A stretch of DNA of 64,000 nucleotides. Source: Akebia trifoliata (lineage: Eukaryota; Streptophyta; Magnoliopsida; Ranunculales; Lardizabalaceae). A program made the translations under genes and the position numbers. The stretch covers positions 5,518,001 to 5,582,000 of the forward strand of contig CM030714.1 of assembly GCA_017979445.1 (NCBI GenBank), written 5' to 3'. The notes beneath the pieces are model-generated. The model was not told where the DNA came from. It ran no database searches and worked only from the letters and a program-made list of their open reading frames with translations. Positions 47,999-60,311 of the stretch are shown here, piece after piece. How positions within the stretch are numbered: the first letter of the stretch is position 1; each line of letters starts with the position of its first letter.

Positions 47999-49169
47999 AT
48001 TGTTTGTAAGCGTAAAAACTATAATCAAAGAATTTTTGGCCTTTCCCCAGTTAATAGTTAATCTTAATCGGTGAACTCCAACCGTTAGATTTAAACAATT
48101 TTATTGTAGATTTGAAATCTAATGTTTATTACTCATTAGCCCAGCACGAGTGTAGCATTTATGCATCTAATATATACAAATCTCTCTCAGAAATAATATG
48201 AGCCAAATTTTTAAAGAAGTGGATCTATTTGCATATTTTGGAAATGATGAGGAAATGAATTTTGAAGAACAAGAAAAGTAAGGTTTCACAGCTTCCCAAA
48301 AAATAAATTAGCGATATCAAGGACTTTAATGATTTTGTACTTTTATTGATCCTTAAACGCAACTAATGATTTCTGGACAAATATGTATACCTGATCATGA
48401 GATCGAGAAGAATTTATCTCCCTTTGTCTCCATGTGTATATGAAATACCTCTAACAGAAGTGGAATTTACCATTCCCTAAGTTGCACAAAGGAGATATAA
48501 TTTCACTCATAATTAACCCAAAATTATAAGGGTGTGTTTGATTAATGGGAAATCATTTTCTAGGAAAATTATTTGCCCGGAAAATGATTTCTCAGCATTC
48601 ATTTGAATACACATGAAAAACAACTTGGGAAGCATAGTAGCAAGCACAAGGTATGAAAGAGAGTAACATAAAATATATCTCTTCAGAACCCCATGACCGA
48701 AAGTATACAAATAATCAACCCGCCACAACAAAATTCAAAAAGTGGGATTCTACAAATATTTATTTATCCCAGATATCGAAACCAACATTTTCGATCAAAA
48801 CTTGAATGATTCTCCAAAAACTATGAAGAATCAAATCAAATTACTATCTGATTCAAAACTTCTACCAAATGAACTCTGATTTCCTAAATCTCCTACATGT
48901 ATCGTGCTATCCAAATCTTCTCTGCTTTCCATTGAAGTCAAAGAAGAAATACAGTACAAGCATCAATTGTAAAATCAGTGTTGAGAATTAACTAAAAAAT
49001 ATCAAACATCTATAGATTGGATCACTAAATTTCATCCAAAGACATGAACAAAAGTACATAAATCTAATAATAAAAAAAACAACTCCAAATATGGAGAACA
49101 AAAATATTCACAAACATATATAGATTGGATCACAAAAAATCATCATAAAACATAAATAGCTCTAAATCT

Positions 49170-49190
49170 GGGGGGGGGGGGGGGGGGGGG
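49170..49190 (+). repeat. G homopolymer of 21 bases
   Basis: Twenty-one consecutive G in a strongly AT-rich region inside the Helitron. Could be real slippage or an assembly/consensus artefact. Confidence 0.9.
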
Positions 49191-49902
49191 AAAGGTCATC
49201 TTCAAAACAAAAAGTTGTCTCTTGACAATCTAAAATGCTTAGATTTTCAAAAAGTACAACCAAAGACACAAACATGAAATAAATAAATATAAATAATAAT
49301 TAAATGCAAGTAAAAATCGTTACCAGAGATGAAATTGTTCCTGAAATAAAATGCTATTTTCGATCTTTACGTACAAATATAATCTGAGAAAAAATAAATC
49401 ATACAAATTGGAAATTAAACTAAAGAATCAGAAATCGGAACCACATGAGAGAGAGAGATAGAGATACGTGGTTGAGATAAAAACTGTAAAGCAGATGAAA
49501 ACAACAGAATTGATGGAATCAATCTCAAACCTCACTCTCCACCAATCCAAACCCTAAGTCAACAAAACGATTTTAATTCCCTCAAACAAAAATAAATAAA
49601 TAAATAAAATAATTTTGCAAATTCTTAAAGTGATGTATTCGTCTATTAATGGTTGGTTGGTTGTAATATATTTAGAATATTTCCATGAAAAGTATGGATA
49701 TAAAACCATGGAGATGGATATAGAGAAAAGTTGCAAAGAATCTCAAGACACTAAAAAAATCACTTGCCACACACATAGGGTTCAAACAAGTCATGTGTTT
49801 CTTTAGTATCCAATGCGGAAAAAAAATGTTAGCCTCGTCCAAGAAGAATAAGAAGAAGAAAAACAACTTGAAACTGACTTAAACCATTGTTTTGTGTGCT
49901 AG

Positions 49903-50411
49903 GTCAATCAACGGAGAAAATTCAAAGCTACTTCTGGAAAGGTATGAAATCGCACCAATTATTAGTCATCTTAATTGCTTTGGCTAACCTCTAGATCACA
50001 TGGGTATGATGCAAAAAGATGCACTGAAATGACTGGAAACAATTAAAAATGGGAAAGATAATGATGAGCATCCTTACACATTAGAAATTATCTGAGACTA
50101 CTACTATTTAAAGTGGATATTTTAGCATGGATACTATCAAGTTGCAGCTAACTCATAAGATATGTTAAACCACACATTTGATAGCTCAAACCTCATACCT
50201 ATATTAGTATTACCCATCTAGAAGAAATAAGTCTAGAAGTTTTTGCTGACATTTCCTCTAAACATGTCTTGCAGGATATGTTTGTGTACGAGGATTCGAC
50301 CAGAAAACCCGTACACCCCGTCCACTCATGGCTAGGTTACATTTTCCAGCAAGCAAGTTGGCCATGGCAACCAAGTTGGCCAAGACGAAAACAAAACCAG
50401 CTGAAGTGTAG
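49903..50411 (+). pseudogene. DEMETER/ROS1-like DNA glycosylase, last two coding exons (captured)
   Basis: DEMETER/ROS1 enzymes excise 5-methylcytosine in plant nuclei. Exon 49903-49941 (GTGCTAG acceptor, GTATGA donor) and exon 50275-50411 (TTGCAG acceptor) join in phase to read STEKIQSYFWK then GYVCVRGFDQKTRTPRPLMA and RLHFPASKLA, ending at TAG. This is the family's conserved C-terminal RRM-like region (…FW(K/R)G(Y/F)VCVRGFD.KTR.PRPLMARLHFP). The helix-hairpin-helix glycosylase domain, iron-sulfur cluster and earlier exons are absent. The open frame from 50275 in another frame is a shadow. It sits inside the Helitron, opposite to its transposition strand. It is a fragment; whether it is transcribed is unknown. 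Confidence 0.8.
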
Positions 50412-51637
50412 GCCATGGTGCAGAGAAAACAGCTAACACAGTCCGGACTGGGATCTCTGTTTCAAGAACAGATCATTCGTCGACATATTGCTATTCATTT
50501 AATGATGCATCCTCTAATGCAAGAGGCATTCACCAGCTGTGACCAACGCAGGCAGCTCGAAAGGCAAAAAGGGAAAGGTCAAGTTAAAATGTAAGAACCC
50601 AGGAAAAATGGGTTGTAGTCTGTACATGATTAACATTGTGATTTATTTCATTTAAAGCTTGAAATTGAGCCATTTTTACAATAACCAAGGTTACATAATG
50701 GTCAAAATCAATAAATAAATATACATATATACTGTATGAGCTCGAGTAGGAGCTCAAGTAAACCTTATCTGCATGCTAAACTCCATTTACATTAGTTCTA
50801 TGACCCAAATATAATTGCATTTGACTAACCCTAATGGTTTTGTCTAATGGTATTCCTATCAACATTATGTTGTATGTATAAGTTGATGAAGGAAGATTCA
50901 ATTCAGAAATTAGTAGGGCTAATTCTATTTTAAAATAAACTTTAGTGACCATATAACGTAATAGTGACTACTACAAATAACTTTATCCACTTAAGCTGCT
51001 CCTGGAAGAAAGAATAACAAGACACTGGTAGCAGCCAAAGGGCTTTCTTTCATCAATTTCAAAACTACCCACATGAAGTAATCACATGATGTGAGATCAA
51101 CAGTTTATAAGGCAAAAGACTAACATGACAATTGCCACTATCTGGTGAGCTATTAAGCCATTTCAATCCTGACCATATGCAATATCCGCAAGATGTGAGA
51201 TATACAGCTTATAGGACAAATGGCCAAGTTAAGTGTAGATAGAAAATAAAAAATAAAAGGAAACCCGACAAGAATCAAGTTACCCCACTTAGTTTTGACA
51301 CAGTTGCTTCAAATATTCCCCAACCAATGAATGTGTCTTATCTTTTTAATCCAAGGAGAACAACTCATTCTACATTGCAACTGATTGATTTCTTTCTTTA
51401 GCAGCAAATGTTCAACACAGACCTATTAGTCTTACCAACGGCCATTGTAATCAAGCATGTCCGGGTTCCCATGCATGGCATCACATGATTTTTGATAGGC
51501 AACATAACAAAATTAAATGCTCAAGAAACTGCCCCAAGTAAACTGGATTGAAGCACAAATCTTGTGGATGATTTTCATTTTTTTTAAGACTTGGTCAATT
51601 ACACCTAAACTTGGGCTTTATCTAGTTTTATGACTCA
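50412..51637. other. Helitron interior after the DEMETER-like fragment
   Basis: The first 180 bp (to about 50590) stay less AT-rich and may be 3' sequence of the captured gene. Beyond that I see no gene. Confidence 0.4.
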
Positions 51638-52100
51638 CCATCATCTATGTCATCAAAGCTTTATCCCAAAATCTGGGGATAGCTGAATAAATCAAGAACT
51701 TGTATTCTGTTATATATGACGTCATGTCAACTGTTATCCATTTTAAAATCTACCTCCACTACATCAACTTGCACATTTCTTGTAATTAGGATTGTAAGCA
51801 GTCCACATTGCACATGACCAAACCATCTTAATCAACTTTATTTGAGCTTATTAGCACCTATCAAGGCTATTACTACATTTTCATGCAGAAGTTCATCTCT
51901 AATTTTAATTTCTTAGTCTTTTCATTCGTCCGTCTCTTGAATTCTGCCACACTGAATATCTGAACATGTTTCTTGATGGTCCAAAATTCAGGCCCATAAA
52001 GCATAATTGGTCTTACTGCCATATTATACTTCTCTCCCTTTAGTTTGATTGGGATATGTCAATCGCATAACCTTTCAAAAGCACACCACCTTAATTATCC
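51638..52100 (-). mobile_element. RTE-clade LINE remnant (3' end)
   Basis: Read on the minus strand, IPIKLKGEKYNMAVRPIMLY and GPEFWTIKKHVQIFSVAEF match the conserved segment after the reverse transcriptase of plant RTE LINEs (IPLKLKGKFYRTAIRPAMLYG.ECWA). A terminal CCCAGATTTTGGGATAAAGC then TTTGATGACA at 51638-51685 matches the usual RTE 3' tail. Frame-breaking stops occur and the upstream domains are missing. Dead element. Confidence 0.7.
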
Positions 52101-52945
52101 AACTACAATTCTATGCACAATAGTCATTTCAAGGTATTCCCTAGCCATAAATTTATTGTTATTCCTCTCGATATGTATCCTTATTAAAGCTGCACAATAC
52201 ACATCATAAGTTGTCACTGGTTAAAATTATTTTGAATTAAAAATTATCAATACTCGCAATTATTAGTCTATAACCATTGGGCGTAACTGTTGTGTCCTTC
52301 AGTAACACCTTTTGTGATTTGTGACTTTTTTTAAAGCACCCCTCCATAAAAAATTGTACCTCTTTGCATTTAGCACCTCTCTACAAATTCTAATTGGTGT
52401 GTTTTCCACTTTGCTTTCAAAAAATATGTTTTTCTTATGTTTAAAGCTTGTGTTTCCTTTTTTTTTTTTTTTCCTTTTGACTATTGGTGATTGATCGATC
52501 TTAAAGGGTGTATCTTGAGACAAATCATTCTCTTACCTACGAGAAACAAAGGCTCGCATTGGAGTCGTTCTACCCATACTCAAAATCAAGAACTCCCACA
52601 TACAACAATACTACATCAACACATGGTTGATTGTCTATTTATCCTATAGTCATAAGTTCTTTAAGACACAACAATACCCAATGTATTTTCCCTCTGTTGT
52701 GTTACACTTCTACACTCCAATGTTTAGTATTTTTAAAAATATTGTTCATCTTTAGGGAGCCATACTTATTGTTTGTTCATTCTAAAATTGAAACCTAGTG
52801 CTGCCCTCTCAAGGTTGGGACCATTGAATCCTGATAGAGTGATGCCTAGACATTGTCGGTACATGAATAGGGGCAAGTTCTACCTTTAGGACAGCGTGCA
52901 TAGTAAAATTATGAAAAACGTAGTTGTGTGTGTATATATATATAT
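52101..52945. other. Helitron interior, unidentified
   Basis: No gene found. Contains a T tract at 52459-52472 and a short TGTGTA/TATA run before the truncated element A end at 52946. Confidence 0.4.
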
Positions 52946-52959
52946 GGGTCCCGTTCAGC
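52946..52959. repeat. Truncated left end of fold-back element A
   Basis: GGGTCCCGTTCAGC preceded by TA repeats, identical to the start of the element at 29261, then unrelated sequence. Confidence 0.6.
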
Positions 52960-52967
52960 TATTAAAC

Positions 52968-53345
52968 TAAAAAGATGACCGGAAAATAATAAATTAGGAG
53001 ACGTAAGAAAAATCTTATCACATATGCTAGAAATCTTATGAAAAAAAAAATTAGGGAAACAATTTTGAGTTCTCAACATATGCAAATCAGAAACAAAAAT
53101 TATAAAGGAAAAAAATTAATGAAAAAAAACATATGTCAGACATTTTATCAAACAGTTGGCATGCATATACTTAATTATGAAAGAATTAAATATTCAAAAT
53201 GCCATATATTGTAAAGAGATCAATAAAAGAGAAACTAAAAGAAAGGAAAAAATAAAAAATAAAAAAATTAGAACTTGTGTTTAAATCTCTTACCAAAAAA
53301 TTGGTGGAATGGGAGGTCGAAGTTGATTAATGTTGATGAGAATAT
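52968..53345. repeat. Second copy of the 47574-47998 repeat, near the Helitron 5' end
   Basis: GATGACCGGAAAATAATAAA and AGAACTTGTGTTTAAATCTC..GGTCGAAGTTGATT segments repeat the left copy in the same orientation, with internal rearrangement. This may reflect a nested or rearranged related element. Confidence 0.7.
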
Positions 53346-53352
53346 TGGGTGA

Positions 53353-53478
53353 GAGAGAAGATTAGAAGATTGGGTGAGGAGATCTGATTTTTTAATTTAA
53401 CTAAGTATGAGAAGATTGGGTGAGAAAGAAGATGAGAAGATTGGGTGAGGTGATCTGATTTTTTAATTTAACTAAGTA
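53353..53478. repeat. Tandem repeat of about 65-70 bp
   Basis: AGAAGATTGGGTGAG..GATCTGATTTTTTAATTTAACT occurs twice in succession just inside the Helitron 5' end. Confidence 0.8.
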
Positions 53479-54129
53479 TAAGTATGTATACATTCGAAGC
53501 AACGTGATCTTTGAAGATGGTTGCACTCGAAAAGATGCAAAACGGTTGCAATCGAAACGGTTGGAAGCAAAGAGATGCAAAACGGTTGCAACCAAGGAGT
53601 TGAAAAGATATACACTCCTTGCGAGGAAGAAAATGATGATGACGATAATCACAGAGAAGACAAGAAATTCGTCCATTAATGGTTTGGAGAGAAGAAAGGT
53701 CAGGTTGGGAGAGAAGAAGATGAAGAGGTCCAAAGAGAAAGAAAGGGATGTAAATGGTATTTTATAAAAGAAAAGGATATTTTATAGGATGAGTTTTTTG
53801 TGGGATATAAAAGAGATTTATAATAATATATAAGGGTATTTTTGTAAACAAAAAAGTCGTACGAATGAATCTCCTTTTAATATAGGTAATAGATAAATAC
53901 TTGAAAGAAAAAGGGTTTGATAACATTAATGAACCAGATGGGACACATTGGATCTAACATGTAAATCCTGAAATATTCATCCACGGGATTCCTACTCTTA
54001 ATTAGGGCTGAAAATGAGTTGAGAGCAAACTTCTAACACTTTTACAATATATCTAAGGGCCTGTTTGGACAATTGAGTTGGTAGACTTTGCCAATACTAA
54101 TTTTTAGGTTAAGGCTTTGACAATGACAA

Positions 54130-54524
54130 TGTTAAAAACCTAAACCAATGGTTCAAAAGGCCTCGACTTGTTGGAACGCTTCAAATTTAAACCCTTAACC
54201 ACTTTAGGCACGTAATAGACCACCACCACCATGCTCCATAGTCGAAGTCCGCAACAGCTTTCACTCATGGACATAGCACTTCTCGGGGTTTTTCTCAAAT
54301 TTTTTTTTCTTCGATAGTCCGTAGACCTCAAACACTTCTCAAGGCTTTTTCTAAGTGTTTTTCAGCACCCCATAACCTCTCAGGTAGTCTTTTCGTGACT
54401 TGAACTCGAAATGTGTGTCTGATTCTGATACTAATTGTTAAGAATCTACATCAATGGTCCAAAAGGCCTAGACCTGTTGGAAGACATCAAATTTAAACCC
54501 TTAACCACTTTAGGCACATAATAG
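54130..54524 (-). mobile_element. TRIM, block 2 copy
   Basis: Direct repeats 54130-54218 and 54436-54524 as in the copy at 4155. The left repeat begins TGTTAA, restoring the TG that reads CG in block 1. The primer-site complement has a mutation (TCTGATACTA). Confidence 0.8.
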
Positions 54525-55785
54525 ATGATATGAATTGGGGGATTCCCTTATTTAGATCATAAACTTCTAAGAGTTACCAGTCCTATAGCTCAATCGATCC
54601 CATGCCACCCTTGTGTCAAGGTTGTTTTCCATGATGTCCAACATGAAACCAATCAGTTAACTTGTGTTGAACGTGCCACCTAGGCCACACTGCAATCGCT
54701 GATTTGGCATTTTATCTTATTATGCTTTAATTACTAGTTAACAATCAAAAGTTAGAGTTCCTTTTAAGAGTAACAACCAACTCTCAATATTCCAACTCCA
54801 ACTTCATCAATTCTGTCTAAAAACAGACATGCACTAAAATATTTGATTTGCCTTTACCAACCTATTTACTGATATGGTGGTATGCTTCTGATTCTAACTT
54901 ACACCTATTCCTAAACTCTAACTATTATAATACATCCATCTCGAGGAACAAAATTTGAAAATTTTGTATGTTTTGGCTCCTTTAATGGATGGGTACGTGC
55001 TTAATTTAAGAAAACAAGGGTTTCACTAATTCATCTTTAAAGTCTTATTCCAAAGATTTTGGGTCGGCTATATGAATCATATTCGGCTAGACGAATTATA
55101 CTGACTTCTATTCCATTTTATTCAAGGTCACATCTTCTATTAGTGAAATAGTGTTCACATTTGCTTTGAGTCATATTGATTACAATCTAGTTGGCTATCT
55201 ATGTATCAATTCAAGTCTGAAATTTATTTTGTACAAAATGACATGATTCAAATTCTTATGGACTCTTTCTAATTCCATGACAAGCAATTTCAATGTAAGA
55301 GGGGGGTATTAGTAATTTTATTCCTAATAAATTAAGAAATAGGATTATCAAATAAGCAAAACATCAGATTTAAATAAAAATAACTCTTGGAATAAAAAGA
55401 TGATAAACAAGGGGTATTTCAAAATAATTCTATTTTCTCTAAATTCATCCAACTCTGCTTCAATTTGATTGGATTGATTTACATTTATTAATAATTTTAA
55501 AATTATTTGTGATTTATTTGCTCTCTCTCTCTCTCTCATACAAATTTGGAAAAAAAAATTAAAAGAAAAAGGTTTTGTATTTTAAAATGCCTTAATTCTA
55601 TTCGAATCAAACTGGCTTTAAAGTCAAATTAAATCTAGTTGAATGGAAACCAACTCAGTCCAATTTCATTTACATCACAATTGGACCAATCACTAACACA
55701 ATGAATGGATGAGATTTAATGCATTTGGCATTATTAGTTCAAAGAGTTATAAATATATAAGGTGGTTTTTATATGATCGTGACAG
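54525..55785. other. Block 2 sequence upstream of the surviving aquaporin exon
   Basis: Matches the region upstream of the aquaporin gene (to about 5568), then an 18-bp piece equal to 8651-8668, then intron 4 sequence from about 9428. Exons 1-4 are absent. Confidence 0.8.
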
Positions 55786-56005
55786 GCCCATTTCGGGTGC
55801 ATCAATGAACCCAGCTCGGAGTTTAGGTCCAGCAATTGTATCGAACCGCTACGATGGAATATGGGTTTATATAGTGGGGCCCATCTGTGGGGCAATATCA
55901 GGTGCATGGGCCTACAATATCATTCATTTCACAGACAAGCCAGTGCGTGAGATCATTAAGACTGGCTCTTTCCTCAAGAGCTTAGGAAGGGACGCCTCCA
56001 ATTAA
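55786..56005 (+). pseudogene. Orphan last exon of the NIP aquaporin
   Basis: 220-nt copy of exon 5 with its GACAG acceptor, the second NPA box (GASMNPARS) and the C-terminal KTGSFLKS, ending at TAA. It differs from exon 5 by a few residues (for example IWVYIV for IWIYIL, GAW for GTW, IHF for IRF). No exons 1-4 precede it, so it cannot make a channel. The open frame starting at 55709 is intron read-through. The closeness to exon 5 indicates a fairly recent duplication. Confidence 0.9.
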
Positions 56006-56176
56006 TAGTGTTCCATTTCATTTCTTTTTCAATTTTTTTAAGGGGGCAGGGTAAAGTCTTCTTCTTTTACTGTCCTAATATGTAATTTTAAAAGTAGGAG
56101 ACTTATTTATTTAGTTTTAAATAATAAACTAGTTTTTTTTTTTCTTTGATAGTCTTTTAAGTTTTTTTTTTTCCAA

Positions 56177-56298
56177 GAGAGATTCTATTGCCACACCAAC
56201 TTTTGCTTACGCCATCCCAATTCATGTGTAAATTACCAAAGAATTAGCACACATCTTGGGGTGGTGTTACAAAAGTTGGTGTGGCAATAGAAGCTCTC
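56177..56298. mobile_element. Tourist-like MITE, block 2 copy
   Basis: Counterpart of 10314-10435: GAGAGATTCTATTGCCACAC and the complementary ..GTGGCAATAGAAGCTCTC. Confidence 0.75.
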
Positions 56299-59200
56299 TT
56301 CTTTAATCGCCTACTCTAACTAAAGTGATTAGAGGGATCATGAGATTATAATTTTACTTATCTTTATGAAAATAACCCTAACAAATATTAAGTTGAGATG
56401 GAAAGATGGGGGCATTTATGAGATTTCCAAAATTTTGATTGCAAATTACTTCTACTCCACCTTCTCTCATTATAAAATATTGAGTAAAATGTTATGAAAA
56501 TTACATAATAAAAAAAAGGATATTTTTATAATTTTAAAAACTAATGTATGTGATTATAAAGATGTGGTTTGCAATTTTTTTTGGTTTTTAATCAAAATGA
56601 CGCTACTTATAAAATTTAAACAATGGTGAGGGTGTTTGTAAGATCCAAATTTTGGTATCTAACCACTTCTACTCCACCTTCTCTCATTATAATAATCAAT
56701 ATGTTTTTTAAAGAAATCAATATAGAGTTTGCTATTTCAATATTTTTACCGGAAAAGTGATAATGGCTTGGTAGGTGCATCTTATTTTGGAAAAATTACC
56801 TAATACCCCTAAATTGAAGTTTTCCTAACAAATACCCCAATTTTTTGGACATTAACTTAATAATATGGTTAATAAAGTTTTTTCAATTAAATGCCCATTG
56901 ACATTAAAAAAATACTTAGATATATATTCACAATACCCATATATAATTTTGCCTAAATTGGAAGAAAAATTGACCAACAACCATTGGCGTGTATGTTAAT
57001 GAGGTGCTCTATCTAAATAAGCTATGATCATTGTGCTTGTTCTATAAATATTGTAATATATATGTAGATAATTTCTTATCAAGATAATAATTTAATGATT
57101 TGTCATGGTAGCCTTGATTTCTTTTTCTTTTTTCGGCCCGAAGATTGGGTAATGGTCAGAAGTAAGATTTCATCTGTAATCCATCATGTGATTTAGTCAC
57201 ATTTTGGTTTTTTTTAATGATAAATGAGCTATTTAAAGTATTGCTTTGCATAGGTCGGGAATCTTTGGTTTAAAATACTTTAAATTCAATATAAGCTTGC
57301 TTGTACATGATTGTCAGGTGTTGGATTTGGGGAATATTTATAGAATGAAGAGGGTTCATTTAGTGGAAGGTAATGGATTAAAAGTTATGACTTGGGCCAA
57401 TAGACTTTGAAAGTTTGGTAAGACTTGAGTTAAATGGTTTAGAAGAATAATTGGGCCTAAGGATTCATTTTAGATGAAACCCAAGGATTTATAAACTGAT
57501 TTAAAGAAGCCCAAAGGTCTACATTTGGGTTGCATAAGGCCCTTTCACTTTGGTCATCTCACTTTGACCATAGATTTTCATCAGTAAAATCCATGAATTC
57601 CTTCTGTCTTTTGTATCATCCCTTCTTCTTCCAATTGCAGTTCTGACAACATTAATGTACATCATCAAATATATCATAAAATCAAGAATTTAACAATATT
57701 TACAATAAATATACACGTAATGATGTTTATATATTAATTGATGTAATTCTTGGGATTTAATTGAGAAAATTTTCAAATACATGATTATTTAAAGCCTCAA
57801 AAGATACAATTTTCAACTCTGGTCACACCTTCAAACCAAAGTTTTTCTAGTCCCGAACAAAACAAAGGCCCTGCTTGGTAAGTCGTAAAATGCAAAATTT
57901 TGTATTTACAATATTATGCAATTAACGATTTTACAACTATTTGTGGGTCGAGTGCTTGGTAATATTTCCAGAAAATGCTTATAAAGTTTTGCGAGTGCTT
58001 GGTTAACCTAAAAAATGCAAAATTTTAGAAGAAAAAAAAAAACATAGTTTTAGAACCAACCAATATTATATATACAAGCACAAGAATTGAATAATTTGGT
58101 CACTGAGATAAAATTTTGAGAGAAAATATGGGAGCAGTTTAAGTGCTTTATTTTTTTAATACACATGGCTTCGTGCCATTGGTTCATATACTGCATAATC
58201 ACGAATGAGGATGATTTTATCCCTCCACAAATACCATGCTTTCCAATGAACTCATAACTCACTTGAATTTTTGGGTCCTACGGTGTGGGATATGAATTTA
58301 CAAAATAATCAAATAGTAGAAAATGATTTTCCAAAGATGATTAAACAACTAAATTTACAACAAAAAAAAAAAAAAAAAAATCAAACAGTAGAATATGGTT
58401 TCAAAACTTGGTTTGACATCTCATCTCAAACAAGACAATCCATTAAACTCAATTTACGTTAATTTTTTTTTATGGGTGGTTTACATTAATTGATTTACAT
58501 ATATTTAAAATAAAATGATTATAATTTTGCAATAAAAAACATAAATTATGAAATGTTTAGTCATAAAAGTCATATGCTTATTTACATAATAAATATTTAT
58601 TATCTAAAAAAAAAGTTATTTAAATCAAAATCTATGAAATCCTAGTTGACTCGGCTGAGATTTTCAAAATATTGTACGAGACAGGAGATGATGTGAATGT
58701 TGAGACACCGTGCAAATCCGTATTGTCATTTAACAAGACCAGGATGACTCGGGTGAGTCATCTTTGTCTCAGTCAAGTTTAAAACCATGGCTAAAAGTGA
58801 TTTTTCATGTAATGTTCCATGTATAATTGACCACAAGTAAACGATTAGTTTAGAAACAATTTGTTTGAAAATCTGAAATGTTGGGTACCAGTGTGCAATA
58901 GACAATAGTCCCTCACTCAAGATCTTTGGTTAGCAATTCGAACAAACTTCAATTCATGAAAAATTCAAGTTCTACTTGATATTGGATTACAAAAATCTGG
59001 TCTAAAATTTGGCCACGAATTCAATAAATGAAAAATATGCGGTATATGCTTCATATGTGTATTATCTGTTTCATTTCAAAAATTCAAAAACCAAAAATTC
59101 GGACATATGATAGTGATGGTGATGGTGATGGTGGTGATAATGAGGACATTGAAGTTATTGTTCAATTGATTTTTAAAAGAAGACCAACGTTAATGGACAA

Positions 59201-60311
59201 ATCATCAATTTGAAAAATTAAACAGCAATCTCAAATTAATGTAAAGAGTCATGTCATTACTTTTTTAAAAATAAAAGGGACATTTGTCATGTAAAAAAGT
59301 GGATTCCTCCAAAATTTTGACGTATGACTGCTTCAAAGTCGACTTGTGTTACACGTCACAACTTACAAGTTTACACTTTGCAACATACAACAAGTCATAG
59401 TAGCATTTTTTTTCAATTGAATTTTAAAAAAATTCATAAAAATCGTAAAAAACGGGTTTTATTCTTTTCAAACTTAAAATCCATGAATTATTCAAAATAG
59501 TTCAATAATCCGGAGAATAATACTATCAATGAAAAAAAAAGAAAAATTCGTGAATTTTTCAAAAGTTAAACGGGAGATTGCTAACAAGGATTCAAATTTC
59601 ATAACTTAATTTTATCTTCTCATTTAAGTCAAACCCTTTAAATCAATTTAAAAGGTTTTTTAAAATTTCATCCTAATTCAACATTTTAAGGTTTTATTAT
59701 TAGTAAGCTATTCCATTGATGAAATTAGTTTGTTTCCAAAAAATCATATCTTGAAAATACAACATATAAAATTGTGTACATAGAACGATTTAAAAAGCTC
59801 AATGGTTCTCTTGATACGTTGTTTGAAACACTGGATCTATTTATCTATTTGAATCGGCCAACTTTATTGGATGCCTTAGGCTCTTGGGTGAAGTATGTAG
59901 AGATTTTATTTTGAAAATTAATTAGCAAACCTTAACTTGTGGGGATTTCTTTCTAAACACCCATAATTTTTTAGAGATATCTTGATAATGTAGTTAGTAA
60001 ATTTTTCTTTCTTAATGTCTTTTAATCTTTCTTTCAATCATTTAGATAGATGATTCAAATTGTCAAGATCAACCTTTCCTTCAATCGTCAAGATTGGCAT
60101 TTAGAAATTTGTCGATCTTGTCATAAGAACATGATCGATTATCAAGATCAATGATTCAAAATATTGAAGTCAACTATTTGAATTGTTGATGTCGATAATT
60201 TGAATCTTTTATTAGGGCAGGGGAACATTAAGAAAGAAAGACTTTTACTAATTTCGCTATCAAGATACTATTAGAGAATTCACGACGCATTTAGAATGAC
60301 GTCCCTAATGT
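56299..60311. other. Gene-free part of block 2
   Basis: Counterpart of 10436-14401 with several indels: extra sequence near 56339-56460 and 59376-59470, and absence of about 190 bp that block 1 has at 12230-12420. No gene supported. Confidence 0.6.

Larger units (their letters stand above)
45325..53893 (-). mobile_element. Non-autonomous Helitron (8569 bp)
   Basis: On the minus strand it begins TCTATTACCTATATTAAAAG (from 53893) and ends in CTAG (45325-45328). A hairpin CACGTGC-aac-GCACGTG at 45336-45352 lies 7 nt before that CTAG. TC start, CTAG end, subterminal hairpin and insertion between A and T are the Helitron hallmarks. Block 1 gives the empty site: TTTATATA / TAAATG at 3911-3923 matches the two flanks joined with no target duplication. 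No Rep/helicase protein is visible. Cargo: a DEMETER/ROS1-like fragment, an RTE LINE piece, a truncated end of element A, internal repeats and unidentified DNA. Confidence 0.9.

Noticed and set aside
55709..55785. Start of an open frame before the orphan aquaporin exon
   Set aside because: This is intron 4 sequence; the acceptor GACAG at 55781-55785 marks the true exon border.
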